Source: Alistipes sp. (GTDB lineage: Bacteria > Bacteroidota > Bacteroidia > Bacteroidales > Rikenellaceae). Taken from it: a DNA stretch of 12,621 nt. Where the stretch lies: NCBI GenBank assembly GCA_017646785.1, contig JAGCLX010000058.1, positions 1 to 12,621 on the forward strand, read 5' to 3'. Numbering within the stretch: position 1 is the stretch's first letter; every line of letters begins with the position of its first letter. Positions 1 to 7,842 of this stretch are shown here, piece by piece. Made by a program: the position numbers and the translations under genes. Under the pieces are notes generated by a model. That model did not search any database. It had not been told where the DNA came from and worked only from the letters and a program-made list of their open reading frames with translations.

Positions 1-1518
<1,518 letters not shown>

Positions 1519-1613
1519 TTATAAATTTTATTATAAAAGTGTTTCAGTGGTCGCTATCGATATGTTTCGGTCTCTTTGTTACTCTTTTTTGCTTCTTTTG
1601 TCTTGCTACTTTT

Positions 1614-1633
1614 GAAAATAGCCCGCTATTATC
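1614..1633 (-). other. Short hairpin in the groES-groEL spacer
   Basis: On the minus strand GATAATAG and CTATTTTC flank the loop CGGG, giving an 8-pair stem with one T-T mismatch. It is not followed by a T-run, so it does not look like an intrinsic terminator. It could be an RNase-processing or stability element in the groESL transcript. Its significance is uncertain because the surrounding DNA is AT-rich. Confidence 0.35.
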
Positions 1634-1712
1634 TTCAAGCAGTAAGTCAAAATAAACTAAAAAAATAGTTAACAAATAGCCTCGAAATAAAATTTAACGA
1701 CCTCCTTTTTTA

Positions 1713-1737
1713 TTACTAATTGCTGTTTACTAATTGC
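1713..1737 (-). repeat. 11-bp tandem direct repeat after groES
   Basis: The 11-mer GCAATTAGTAA (minus strand) occurs twice, at 1737-1727 and 1723-1713, with a 14-bp period, immediately after the groES stop codon. It probably reflects slippage or duplication. No function is evident. Confidence 0.6.
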
Positions 1738-1738
1738 G

Positions 1739-2011
1739 TTAGTCAATAACTGCAATAATGTCTGCCTGCTTCATAACGAGGTAGTCCTCACCCTCATAGT
1801 GGAGCTCTGTGCCAGCGTACTTGCCATACATTACGGTGTCGCCAACCTTAACCTCCATCTTAATCTCTGCTGTGCCAGGGCCTACTGCCACAACCTTGCC
1901 CATCAAGGGCTTCTCCTTTGCTGTGTCGGGGATGAAGAGTCCACCTGCGGTCTTCTCCTCTGCGGGATTGGGCTTAACCAATACGCGATCTGAAAGCGGT
2001 TTTACTGCCAT
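1739..2011 (-). CDS. groES: Co-chaperonin GroES (10 kDa)
   Basis: GroES forms the heptameric lid that closes the GroEL chamber in the cytoplasm. The 90-residue product is the usual length for the family. It begins [14 protein letters not shown], the standard opening strand, followed by the mobile-loop segment [18 protein letters not shown] (about residues 18-35), the GKVVAVGPG strand (38-46), the [16 protein letters not shown] segment (55-70), and the [14 protein letters not shown]-terminus. The start is the only ATG that gives the conserved N-terminus; the leader ahead of it is A-rich with no clear Shine-Dalgarno, as is common in Bacteroidetes. groEL follows on the same strand. Candidate promoters lie 60-95 bp upstream, so groESL is probably its own transcription unit rather than read-through from the upstream peptidase-like gene. 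Confidence 0.98.
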   Translation of the reverse strand: MAVKPLSDRVLVKPNPAEEKTAGGLFIPDTAKEKPLMGKVVAVGPGTAEIKMEVKVGDTVMYGKYAGTELHYEGEDYLVMKQADIIAVID

Positions 2012-2068
2012 AGTTTTTTCTTTGTTTTTATGTTTTAATACTATTTTCTGTTTTAGTCGTTTGTTGTG

Positions 2069-2083
2069 GCAATCTCTGTGCCA
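2069..2083 (-). promoter_or_regulatory. Candidate sigma-54 (-24/-12) promoter of groES
   Basis: The minus strand reads TTGGCACAGAGATTGCC, which contains TGGCAC, exactly five bases, then TTGC. This matches the invariant core of the RpoN consensus TGGCAC-N5-TTGC, with C in place of the usual A/T after TTGC. The predicted start would fall near 2058, about 46 bases ahead of the groES ATG. The same bases also form a dyad (TGGCA-N7-TGCCA), so a repressor or activator operator is the main alternative. No enhancer-binding protein gene is visible in the window. Confidence 0.45.
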
Positions 2084-2098
2084 AAGCGTTGCTTATGC

Positions 2099-2106
2099 CA
2101 AAATTA
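2099..2106 (-). promoter_or_regulatory. Candidate primary-sigma -7 box upstream of groES
   Basis: The minus strand carries TAATTTTG, a full match to the Bacteroidetes -7 element TAnnTTTG, about 90 bp ahead of the groES ATG. No clear TTTG -33 box lies 19 bp further upstream; that position is taken by the inverted repeat at 2116-2128. Transcription would start near 2093. This gives groESL a housekeeping promoter in addition to the sigma-54-like site. Confidence 0.45.
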
Positions 2107-2115
2107 TGGAAATAC

Positions 2116-2128
2116 TGACATTTTGTCA
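2116..2128. promoter_or_regulatory. Perfect inverted repeat, possible operator
   Basis: TGACA-AAA-TGTCA on the minus strand is a perfect 5+5 dyad with a 3-bp spacer. It sits where the -33 region of the candidate housekeeping promoter would be, and about 45 bp upstream of the sigma-54-like site. It is placed as a repressor operator or activator site would be. It is not the CIRCE element (TTAGCACTC-N9-GAGTGCTAA). A dyad this short can also arise by chance. Confidence 0.35.
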
Positions 2129-2154
2129 TGCCAGATGTTCTTATATGTGGCTGA

Positions 2155-3627
2155 TTACTTCGTCTTGAGGACAATCTCGTAGGTTGACGATGGCTCGAAC
2201 TCGGTGTCATAGATGAGTAGGAAGTTCTCGTCAACAACCGCATTGCTCCATCTGTCATCCGCCAACTTGGGGCTCTTCAACCTCTCGGGGAAGATGTAGC
2301 TAAATGGTAGGTCGAGGACGTGCTCCTGCTTAAACTTGTCGCCACGCATCTTCTCCATGCTGAAGTTCTCGCCCGTGGTGATTGTCACCGTGTAGCGCTT
2401 ACCCTTGCGCTTAGCAGTTACGGTGTAGTCCTGCTCGCCAGCGCTCTGCAGGCGTACCTCCCACTTGGGGTCGCCATAGTATACCAAGACATCGCGGTCA
2501 TGCCAGAAGCCCAGCATATCCCAGTCTTGGGCATTGTCGAAGTCAATCTCGTGGCCCACAACATCCGAAACGCGGTCAGCAGCCGTTGTGAACTCCTGCA
2601 TGAAGCCTTCGCAGTAGTTGTAACGCTCGTCAAGGAGTGCAGGTGTCCACTCGTTGTGCTGATGAATGAGGTCCTGCTGGTTGATATATACCGCCTCTGC
2701 CAAGGTGTAGCGCTCGGGGTTCGACACCCAATACTTGAGGGCTCCCCAGCCATTGCGGCCATGCCATGTGGTAACGACATAGCCAACCATCGTAGCTGCA
2801 TTTGAGCCATTCATCCATGCTACTGCCATGCTCTCCTTGGTGTTGTTCATATCGCCAATAAGGCAGTTACCCACAGCCGTATATATGCGGCGCTTGCCCG
2901 ACTCCTTCAAGTCCCACTCCTCGCCCGTAAATCTATCCTCGGCATAGAGCTTGCCATTGCGTGGCTTGAGGTTACCCAGAGAGTAGGGCATCTCGAGGTT
3001 CTTCTGTGTGGCGTGTGCTGCGGTTACGATAAGGTCGGGGTCATACTCGGCATATAGCTCCGTAAACTTCGTCAATACCTCTTCGGGAGCTACCATGCCT
3101 GTTGCTATCTCGCCATCGAAGCCTCGCTTCTCGCCCCATAGACCCTTGGTGTGGTCGTCAACCCATGCGTAGTTGTCGAACCACTTTGCGGAGTTGAGCT
3201 CCATGATTGTGGCAACGGCATCCTTTACGACGAGAGGCTCGGTGCTGTTGTTAACCATGCGCATTGCTGCCTCGGCGTCGTAGCCGGTGATAATACCCCA
3301 CATAAAGTCGGCATAGATGTCGCTATCTACATCGCGACTAACATGGTGGAACTCGATGACGTAGTCTCGACCGATATTTTCGGGCATATCGACAATAGCG
3401 ACATAACGGGGTTGTATCTGTCGTAGGCTCTCTGCAGTCTCGCAGGGCGACTCCGCAAATATGAGAACCTCTGCATCGTGCTTCATGGCTAATTTATTAA
3501 CGACCTCTCGCCACGCCTTATCTTGGTTGACATCCTCCGATGCGATGACCACATATTCGGGGTTTGCAGCATGGGCATAGCATAGTGCCGATACCATCAG
3601 AAATAGGGTAGTTGCTATATTTCTCAT
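2155..3627 (-). CDS. Secreted protein resembling gingipain-fold (clan CD) cysteine peptidases
   Basis: The 490-residue product starts with a Sec signal peptide: basic MRN, a hydrophobic stretch to about residue 16, and a likely AHA|A cleavage after residue 20. It therefore acts in the periplasm or outside the cell. The region to about residue 300 reads like the caspase/gingipain fold: EYVVIAS strand (24-30), RYVAIVD (74-80), DIYADFMWGIITG (103-115, like the D..Y..l.G segment of C25 peptidases), then DLIVTAAHAT with His205 and IYTAVGNCLIGD with Cys255. Those two residues follow hydrophobic strands, as the catalytic His and Cys of clan CD do. Residues about 340-490 form a separate beta-rich tail. 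Activity and substrate are not known. It starts 29 bp after rarA ends, so the two are probably co-transcribed. The fold assignment is my inference; an inactive relative is possible. Confidence 0.6.
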   Translation of the reverse strand: MRNIATTLFLMVSALCYAHAANPEYVVIASEDVNQDKAWREVVNKLAMKHDAEVLIFAESPCETAESLRQIQPRYVAIVDMPENIGRDYVIEFHHVSRDVDSDIYADFMWGIITGYDAEAAMRMVNNSTEPLVVKDAVATIMELNSAKWFDNYAWVDDHTKGLWGEKRGFDGEIATGMVAPEEVLTKFTELYAEYDPDLIVTAAHATQKNLEMPYSLGNLKPRNGKLYAEDRFTGEEWDLKESGKRRIYTAVGNCLIGDMNNTKESMAVAWMNGSNAATMVGYVVTTWHGRNGWGALKYWVSNPERYTLAEAVYINQQDLIHQHNEWTPALLDERYNYCEGFMQEFTTAADRVSDVVGHEIDFDNAQDWDMLGFWHDRDVLVYYGDPKWEVRLQSAGEQDYTVTAKRKGKRYTVTITTGENFSMEKMRGDKFKQEHVLDLPFSYIFPERLKSPKLADDRWSNAVVDENFLLIYDTEFEPSSTYEIVLKTK

Positions 3628-3656
3628 CGCCTTGATATATGTATAGTTGTTAATCT

Positions 3657-4937
3657 CTATTTTTCGTACTTGTCACCCCATAGGGCGCGCATGCGCTCTG
3701 CGATTTTTGCCTCCTGAGCATTACCTTCGTTGGGGGCATAGAATCGAGTACCCGAGATGGAGTCGGGCAGGAACTCTTGTCGCACGAAGTTCCCTGCATA
3801 GTCATGAGCATACTTATAATCGGCACCATAACCCATGTCGCCCATAAGTTTAGTGGGGGCGTTGCGTAGGTGTAGTGGCACGGGACGGTTTGTTGTGTCG
3901 TTGTTTACCATCGCCAAGGCCTTGTTTATGGCTGCGTATGCCGAGTTACTCTTGGGGCTTGTTGCAAGGTAGATGGTTGTCTCGGCAAGGGTGATGCGAG
4001 CCTCTGGCATGCCAATTTTATGCACCGTATCGAAGCAGGCATTAGCCAGGAGTAGGGCGTTAGGGTTTGCTAATCCTACATCCTCCGATGCCAGAATAAC
4101 AAGGCGGCGTGCTATGAAACGTGGCTCTTCGCCTCCGGCCAGCATGCGGGCGAGGTAATAGATTGCTGCATTGGGATCGCTGCCGCGTACCGATTTTATG
4201 AATGCCGATATGACATCGTAGTGCTGCTCTCCCGACTTGTCATAAAGGGCGATGTTCTGCTGTAGACACTCTGTAACATACTCATCCGTGATTGTTATGT
4301 CGCCGTCCGATGCACCAACAATGATGTCGAGGATGTTGAGCAACTTGCGGGCATCGCCTCCCGAGAAGCGGAATAGCGCCTCGGTCTCCTTGACCTCGAT
4401 ATGTCGCTTCTTAAGCTCCGTGTCTGTGGTTAGTGCGCGGTCCAGTAGTGTCTGCAACTCGCTATCCTCCATGGGCTTAAGTACATACACCTGGCAGCGG
4501 CTCAAGAGTGGCGATATAACCTCGAACGAGGGGTTCTCGGTTGTGGCGCCTATGAGTGTCACCACGCCCTGCTCGACAGCTCCAAGCAGTGAATCTTGCT
4601 GCGACTTGTTGAAGCGGTGGATCTCGTCGATAAATAGGAAGGCGGGGCGTGCGTTGAAGAGATGCTGGTTTTTAGCCTTGTCTATAACCTCGCGCACCTC
4701 CTTGACTCCCGATGTCACGGCCGAGAGGGTGTAGAATGGGCGGTCGAGGGTGTTGGCGATGATTTTAGCAAGCGTCGTCTTGCCCACTCCTGGAGGGCCC
4801 CACAAGATAAACGAGGGCACGCTGCCCGTGGTGATGAACTTGCGGAACACGCCGTTCTCACCCACGAGGTGCTTCTGTCCTATGTAGTCTTCGAGGCTCT
4901 GTGGACGCAGGCGCTCGGCCAGGGGTTGTAGTGCCAT
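3657..4937 (-). CDS. rarA: Replication-associated recombination protein A (RarA/MgsA), AAA+ ATPase
   Basis: RarA is a cytoplasmic AAA+ ATPase related to clamp loaders and to eukaryotic WRNIP1; it acts at stalled forks and at single-strand/double-strand DNA junctions. At 426 residues it is the normal length for the family. Visible motifs are PLAERLRPQSLEDYIGQ (N-terminus), Walker A GPPGVGKT (47-54), Walker B LFIDEIHRFN (101-110), sensor 1 GATTENPSF (130-138), an SR arginine-finger pair (146-147), and the FSGGDARKLLN sensor-2 segment. The C-terminal tetramerisation region is represented by ALYDKSGEQHYD and the RRLVILASEDVGLANP segment. The gene lies between the transporter (49 bp upstream) and the peptidase-like gene (29 bp downstream), all on one strand. 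A strong hairpin ends only 11 bp before its ATG. Confidence 0.96.
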   Translation of the reverse strand: MALQPLAERLRPQSLEDYIGQKHLVGENGVFRKFITTGSVPSFILWGPPGVGKTTLAKIIANTLDRPFYTLSAVTSGVKEVREVIDKAKNQHLFNARPAFLFIDEIHRFNKSQQDSLLGAVEQGVVTLIGATTENPSFEVISPLLSRCQVYVLKPMEDSELQTLLDRALTTDTELKKRHIEVKETEALFRFSGGDARKLLNILDIIVGASDGDITITDEYVTECLQQNIALYDKSGEQHYDVISAFIKSVRGSDPNAAIYYLARMLAGGEEPRFIARRLVILASEDVGLANPNALLLANACFDTVHKIGMPEARITLAETTIYLATSPKSNSAYAAINKALAMVNNDTTNRPVPLHLRNAPTKLMGDMGYGADYKYAHDYAGNFVRQEFLPDSISGTRFYAPNEGNAQEAKIAERMRALWGDKYEK

Positions 4938-4948
4938 AGTCGATAAGA

Positions 4949-4970
4949 GAGGGTGTCGCGAAACACCCTC
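4949..4970 (-). promoter_or_regulatory. Perfect 8-bp hairpin just before rarA
   Basis: GAGGGTGT and ACACCCTC pair perfectly around a 6-base loop, between the transporter stop (4987) and the rarA ATG (4937). On the minus strand the stem is followed by TCTTATCGACT rather than a T-run, so it is a poor intrinsic terminator. Its closeness to the rarA start suggests an effect on translation initiation, on transcript processing, or on partial termination between the two genes. Confidence 0.5.
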
Positions 4971-4986
4971 CTTGAATCATTATTTA

Positions 4987-6336
4987 TTAGTGTGTCATGT
5001 CCGCCATCTTGCTGCGGTCGTGCTTGTAGCGGAAGAGTATCATGAATGTCAGGGCCACGACGAGGGCGTAGCCAGCGAAGATGAACCATGTGTTCTGCCA
5101 GCCATCTGCATACTCAGGGCGTGAAACAAGGTGGCCACCCTCCCATGTGCAGAAGTGGTTGACAATTTTGCCTGCAATCCATGTGCCCACAGATGCTCCG
5201 ATACCGTTGGTCATAAGCATGAATAGTCCCTGTGCGCTGCCCTGCATGCTCTGGGGCGCCTCCTGCTGTACGAACATCGCACCCGATACGTTGAAGAAGT
5301 CGAAGGCTACACCATATACGATGCATGATAGTATAAGGAACATAATTCCAAATGTTGTCTCTGTGCTGCCCACGCCAAAGAATCCGAAGCGTAGTACCCA
5401 TGCAAACATCGCGATGAGCATAACGTTCTTGATGCCAAAGCGGATGAGGAAGAACGAGGTGAGCAAGATGCACAACGCCTCAGAGATCTGCGAGAGCGAT
5501 ACGAGCATCGTGGGGTTTGAGGCAAACCAGCTGTTGGATGTTGCTGAGAAGCTCTCGATGTATGGTGTAGCAAAGCCGTTTGTAATCTGCAATGACACGC
5601 CGAGAAGCATTGAGAAGATGAAGAACATGGCCATGGTCTTAGACTTGAAGAGTACAAAGGCGTCGAGACCCAGGCGCTGTGCAAGGCTCCTCTTTTCGTT
5701 GCTCTGACTCAATGGGCACTGGGGGAGTGTGAAACTGTATAATCCCAATACAAGGCCCATAGCGCCACAGACGACGAGCTGCATGTATGTCTGCTGTGCC
5801 GATGCGCTAAGACCAAACGACACGCTGTTCACAAGCCACATAGAGGCGATGAAACCAACTGTACCCAACGTGCGGATGGGTGGGAAGGCCTTGACAAAGT
5901 TGAGGCCCGAGCGTGTGAGTGTGCCAAAGGCTACGGTGTTAGATAGCGCGATGGTAGGCATGTAGAACGCTACGCTCAATACGTATGGGATGAAGATGGG
6001 CCAAATGTTACCCACATATCCCTCCACGCCCGCTGCTGTAGCTGCATTTGCAGCAAGTGTAGCCTCATAGCCGAAGTATGCCGCAACGAGCATTAGGCTT
6101 GCAGCCAAAAGGTGTGATATGCCTAATAGGCGCTGTGGCTGCACATACTTATCGGCGATGATACCCATAATCGCAGGCATGAAGATAGAGACGATGCCCT
6201 GTGCGATGTAGAACCAAGCGATGTAATCACCGAGTCCCACCTTGCCTAAAAACTGTCCTACGCATGTTAGATATGAACCCCATACTGCAAATTGCAAAAA
6301 GTTCATCACTATCAATCGCGACTTTATTGCTTTCAT
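4987..6336 (-). CDS. MFS transporter, nucleoside:H+ symporter (NupG/XapB-like) family
   Basis: This 449-residue polytopic inner-membrane protein is of a length typical for the NHS family (NupG is about 418 residues), whose members import nucleosides with protons. The opening KSRLIVMNFLQFAVWGSYLTC and the following FYIAQGIVSIFMPAIMGIIADKYV closely follow the family pattern of first helix, second helix and the GIIADK loop. About twelve hydrophobic segments are visible, split by a charged central loop around residues 210-232 (NEKRSLAQRLG). The C-terminal half contains QEAPQSMQGSAQGLFMLMTNGIGASVG, also typical of the family. The substrate cannot be read from sequence; nucleosides are the family default and some Bacteroidetes members may carry other solutes. 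The gene heads the minus-strand run with rarA and is divergent from tRNA-Gln. Confidence 0.85.
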   Translation of the reverse strand: MKAIKSRLIVMNFLQFAVWGSYLTCVGQFLGKVGLGDYIAWFYIAQGIVSIFMPAIMGIIADKYVQPQRLLGISHLLAASLMLVAAYFGYEATLAANAATAAGVEGYVGNIWPIFIPYVLSVAFYMPTIALSNTVAFGTLTRSGLNFVKAFPPIRTLGTVGFIASMWLVNSVSFGLSASAQQTYMQLVVCGAMGLVLGLYSFTLPQCPLSQSNEKRSLAQRLGLDAFVLFKSKTMAMFFIFSMLLGVSLQITNGFATPYIESFSATSNSWFASNPTMLVSLSQISEALCILLTSFFLIRFGIKNVMLIAMFAWVLRFGFFGVGSTETTFGIMFLILSCIVYGVAFDFFNVSGAMFVQQEAPQSMQGSAQGLFMLMTNGIGASVGTWIAGKIVNHFCTWEGGHLVSRPEYADGWQNTWFIFAGYALVVALTFMILFRYKHDRSKMADMTH

Positions 6337-6385
6337 AATCAGTGTGTTTAGTATTTGTTATACTTCGTGTCTTGAAAAATTTTAA

Positions 6386-6393
6386 CAAAGATA
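6386..6393 (-). promoter_or_regulatory. Candidate -7 box of the transporter-rarA unit
   Basis: The minus strand reads TATCTTTG, a full match to TAnnTTTG, about 50 bp ahead of the transporter ATG. No TTTG lies at the ideal 19-bp distance upstream; that position is A-rich. It is divergent from, and partly shares its upstream DNA with, the tRNA-Gln promoter. Confidence 0.5.
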
Positions 6394-6415
6394 TGAAAAA
6401 TATTTCAGATTTTTC

Positions 6416-6446
6416 TTTGCAATTCAAAAATATTGTTCTACTTTTG
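6416..6446 (+). promoter_or_regulatory. Bacteroidetes-type promoter of tRNA-Gln
   Basis: TTTG (6416-6419), a 19-bp spacer, then TACTTTTG (6439-6446) match the TTTG-N19-TAnnTTTG consensus exactly. The predicted start near 6452 leaves a leader of about 13 bases before the mature tRNA. Confidence 0.85.
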
Positions 6447-6464
6447 CACCGTCAAAACAGACGA

Positions 6465-6535
6465 TGGGCTATGGTGTAATGGTAACACTACAGATTCTGG
6501 TCCTGTCATTCTTGGTTCGAATCCAGGTAGCCCAA
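6465..6535 (+). tRNA. tRNA-Gln (anticodon CUG)
   Basis: The 71-base gene (CCA not encoded) folds as a cloverleaf. The acceptor TGGGCTA/TAGCCCA has seven perfect pairs starting with the U1-A72 pair typical of tRNA-Gln, and the D stem is GTGT/ACAC. The anticodon stem is ACAGA/CCTGT around loop TTCTGGT, with CTG at 6497-6499. The T stem CTTGG/CCAGG flanks loop TTCGAAT. The last anticodon-stem pair (31-39) is an A-C mismatch. It decodes CAG codons. A promoter lies immediately upstream and a terminator immediately downstream, so it is a single-gene unit. Confidence 0.97.
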
Positions 6536-6540
6536 CTAAA

Positions 6541-6570
6541 ACGACTCTCACTTCGAGGGTCGTTTTTTTT
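6541..6570 (+). terminator. Intrinsic terminator of tRNA-Gln
   Basis: ACGACTCTC and GAGGGTCGT form a 9-bp stem (one T-G pair) around the loop ACTTC, followed by a run of eight Ts. It lies five bases after the mature tRNA end, a classic rho-independent terminator. Confidence 0.93.
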
Positions 6571-6670
6571 GTTGTAGCGTAGCCTGTGCAAACACAATAC
6601 CCAATTATTCGGTCCGTGTAATATATCTACTTCAATTTGTTAAAATACAGAGTGTATGTAGCACAACAAA

Positions 6671-6703
6671 AAGATCCCTACGAGCCAAACTCGTAGGGAT
6701 CTT
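6671..6703 (-). terminator. Strong terminator of the S24 repressor gene, possibly bidirectional
   Basis: AAGATCCCTACGAG and CTCGTAGGGATCTT form a perfect 14-bp stem with a 5-base loop. On the minus strand it starts 19 bp after the repressor stop and is followed by TTTTTGTTG. On the plus strand it is followed by CCATTTTT, so it may also stop read-through from the tRNA side. The 100 bp between this and the tRNA terminator (6571-6670) show no gene or recognisable signal. Confidence 0.88.
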
Positions 6704-6722
6704 CCATTTTTCACTATCTCTG

Positions 6723-7403
6723 TTATCCAATGGTGTGCATGCGCACCGAGGCCTTGATGAGTGCGATAGCGCGTATGCGGCTAATCTCAACCTCCTTGTC
6801 GGCGTGGTGCTGGTTCTGGCTCACAAGGCGCACATAACCCTCGTGGTCCGACTTCTGGACATACTTAACGGTGATGTACTCCTCACCATCAATATCTATC
6901 GAGAGGAGGTACATGTCGCCCCAGAAGACATCGCGCACATCGCTCAACTGCTTATAAAGAACAATGTCACCGCTCTTGAGCAGAGGGTACATAGAGTCGC
7001 CCACAACATATATTGCGCCATCGCATTTTGGTAGGTTGGGGATGTGTATGTAGTTCACGGGCTCGCACCTCTTGTCGTCGGCAAAGAGAGGGACAAGACC
7101 TGCGGTGCCTTCGATAGAGTATAGCGGTACGCTCTGAAGTGGCAGTGCGCGGTCTGAGTGTATGTTCATTGGAGTGAGGTTGGGCTCGGCGTTGAACATC
7201 TTACCACGACCACTATCCAACCATTCGGGGTTGGCGTTAAAATCTTGAACTAAGATATTTTTGTTGCGTGAGGAGAGTCGAGCCTTGCCTGTCTCAATCA
7301 TTGAAAGTGCAGCTTTACCTATGCCAAGTCGCTGAGCCATTTGCTCTTGTGTTAAGTTTAATTGTTTGCGCATAAGTTTTATGCGCTCTCCAACAGACTC
7401 CAT
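6723..7403 (-). CDS. XRE-family repressor with S24 (LexA/CI-type) autoprotease domain
   Basis: This 226-residue DNA-binding repressor has the layout of phage CI proteins. Residues about 5-50 form a helix-turn-helix (ERIKLMRKQLNLTQEQMAQRL followed by GIGKAALSMIETGK). The C-terminal half is a peptidase S24 domain with the nucleophile in VVGDSMYP (Ser137) and general base Lys180 in ITVKYV. A candidate self-cleavage site, Ala101-Gly102 in EGTAGLV, lies in the expected linker position. In the family, RecA-ssDNA filaments trigger self-cleavage at such a bond and release the target promoters, so DNA damage is the likely inducer; this is inferred. The gene is divergent from the 90-residue protein and terL across a 147-bp AT-rich gap, which suggests it represses them and itself. 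A strong terminator ends its transcript. Confidence 0.92.
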   Translation of the reverse strand: MESVGERIKLMRKQLNLTQEQMAQRLGIGKAALSMIETGKARLSSRNKNILVQDFNANPEWLDSGRGKMFNAEPNLTPMNIHSDRALPLQSVPLYSIEGTAGLVPLFADDKRCEPVNYIHIPNLPKCDGAIYVVGDSMYPLLKSGDIVLYKQLSDVRDVFWGDMYLLSIDIDGEEYITVKYVQKSDHEGYVRLVSQNQHHADKEVEISRIRAIALIKASVRMHTIG

Positions 7404-7550
7404 ATAAGAATTTACTATATTAAATAATTGAATAAATCGCTTGACAAAATAAGGTTTTGAACTTATATTTGCACCACAAAGTTAATTAATTTATTTTGAA
7501 TTACAAATTTTACACTGCAAATTTAAATAATAAACCCTAAATTTTCAATT
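7404..7550. promoter_or_regulatory. Divergent AT-rich control region between repressor and terL cassette
   Basis: This region carries the rightward promoter (listed separately) and must also hold the repressor's own promoter; the minus strand has only a one-base-short TTATTTTG at about 7444-7451. Repressor-bound half-sites are not obvious. CAAATTT occurs at 7504-7510 and 7518-7524, a 14-bp period, and a related AAATTT lies at 7539-7544, downstream of the rightward start. These are possible operators but could be chance in such AT-rich DNA. Confidence 0.5.
7441..7471 (+). promoter_or_regulatory. Candidate promoter of the 90-aa ORF-terL operon
   Basis: TATATTTG at 7464-7471 matches the TAnnTTTG -7 box, with TTGA at 7441-7444 at the correct 19-bp distance as a partial -33 box. 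A start near 7477 gives an AT-rich leader of about 70 bases. The 13-base TTATATTTGCACC is repeated exactly at the B12 promoter (from 9321). Confidence 0.65.
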
Positions 7551-7823
7551 ATGTACGAAATGACACCTACACTTTATCTTGAGTTAGCCTCGCTGCTTGT
7601 CGAGCAAATAGGCACTCGGGACTTCTATTCGGGAACGATAATTTGCCGCGATGGCGATGTGGAATGTCGCCTTATATCTACGGTTGTGGTGAGCCACGAC
7701 AGGTGCAACCCTCGTCGTATCACATCTATTTCGCCTGTGTGGTGGGAGTTGCGCACAACGCATGGTGCCGAGGAGTTGGATAACGACTTCTCATTCTCAG
7801 AGATGCTTAACTATATATATTAA
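7551..7823 (+). CDS. Conserved-looking 90-residue protein of unknown function
   Basis: I do not recognise a named family. The product has no signal peptide, membrane segment or helix-turn-helix. It starts with an amphipathic helix (LYLELASLLVEQIG, residues 8-21), then strands around DFYSGTIIC (24-32) and ECRLISTVVVSHD (38-50), an ISPVWWELRT segment (60-69), and an acidic DFSFSEMLNYIY tail. The alternation of strands and the WW pair look like a small folded alpha/beta protein. It is divergent from the repressor and ends 19 bp before terL, so the two are probably co-transcribed. By position it could be a small terminase subunit, but it lacks the expected N-terminal DNA-binding helices, so I do not assign that role. 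A second ATG three codons in is also possible. Confidence 0.75.
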   Translation: MYEMTPTLYLELASLLVEQIGTRDFYSGTIICRDGDVECRLISTVVVSHDRCNPRRITSISPVWWELRTTHGAEELDNDFSFSEMLNYIY

Positions 7824-7842
7824 CAGCAAACCGACATGCCCT

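Noticed and set aside
1699..1709. Shine-Dalgarno string as evidence of a small gene
   Set aside because: No ATG, GTG or TTG with a useful frame follows at the right distance.
2012..2154. CIRCE/HrcA element upstream of groES
   Set aside because: The TTAGCACTC-N9-GAGTGCTAA pattern is absent; only unrelated short dyads are present.
6465..6535. tRNA-Gln as an attachment site for the terminase island
   Set aside because: No second copy of the tRNA 3' end was seen to the right up to the B12 operon, and no integrase is present.
7762..7842. Upstream in-frame ATG for terL (27 extra residues)
   Set aside because: It overlaps the end of the 90-residue gene in another frame and the extra residues do not look like a TerL N-terminus; ATG at 7843 gives a clean 19-bp gap.
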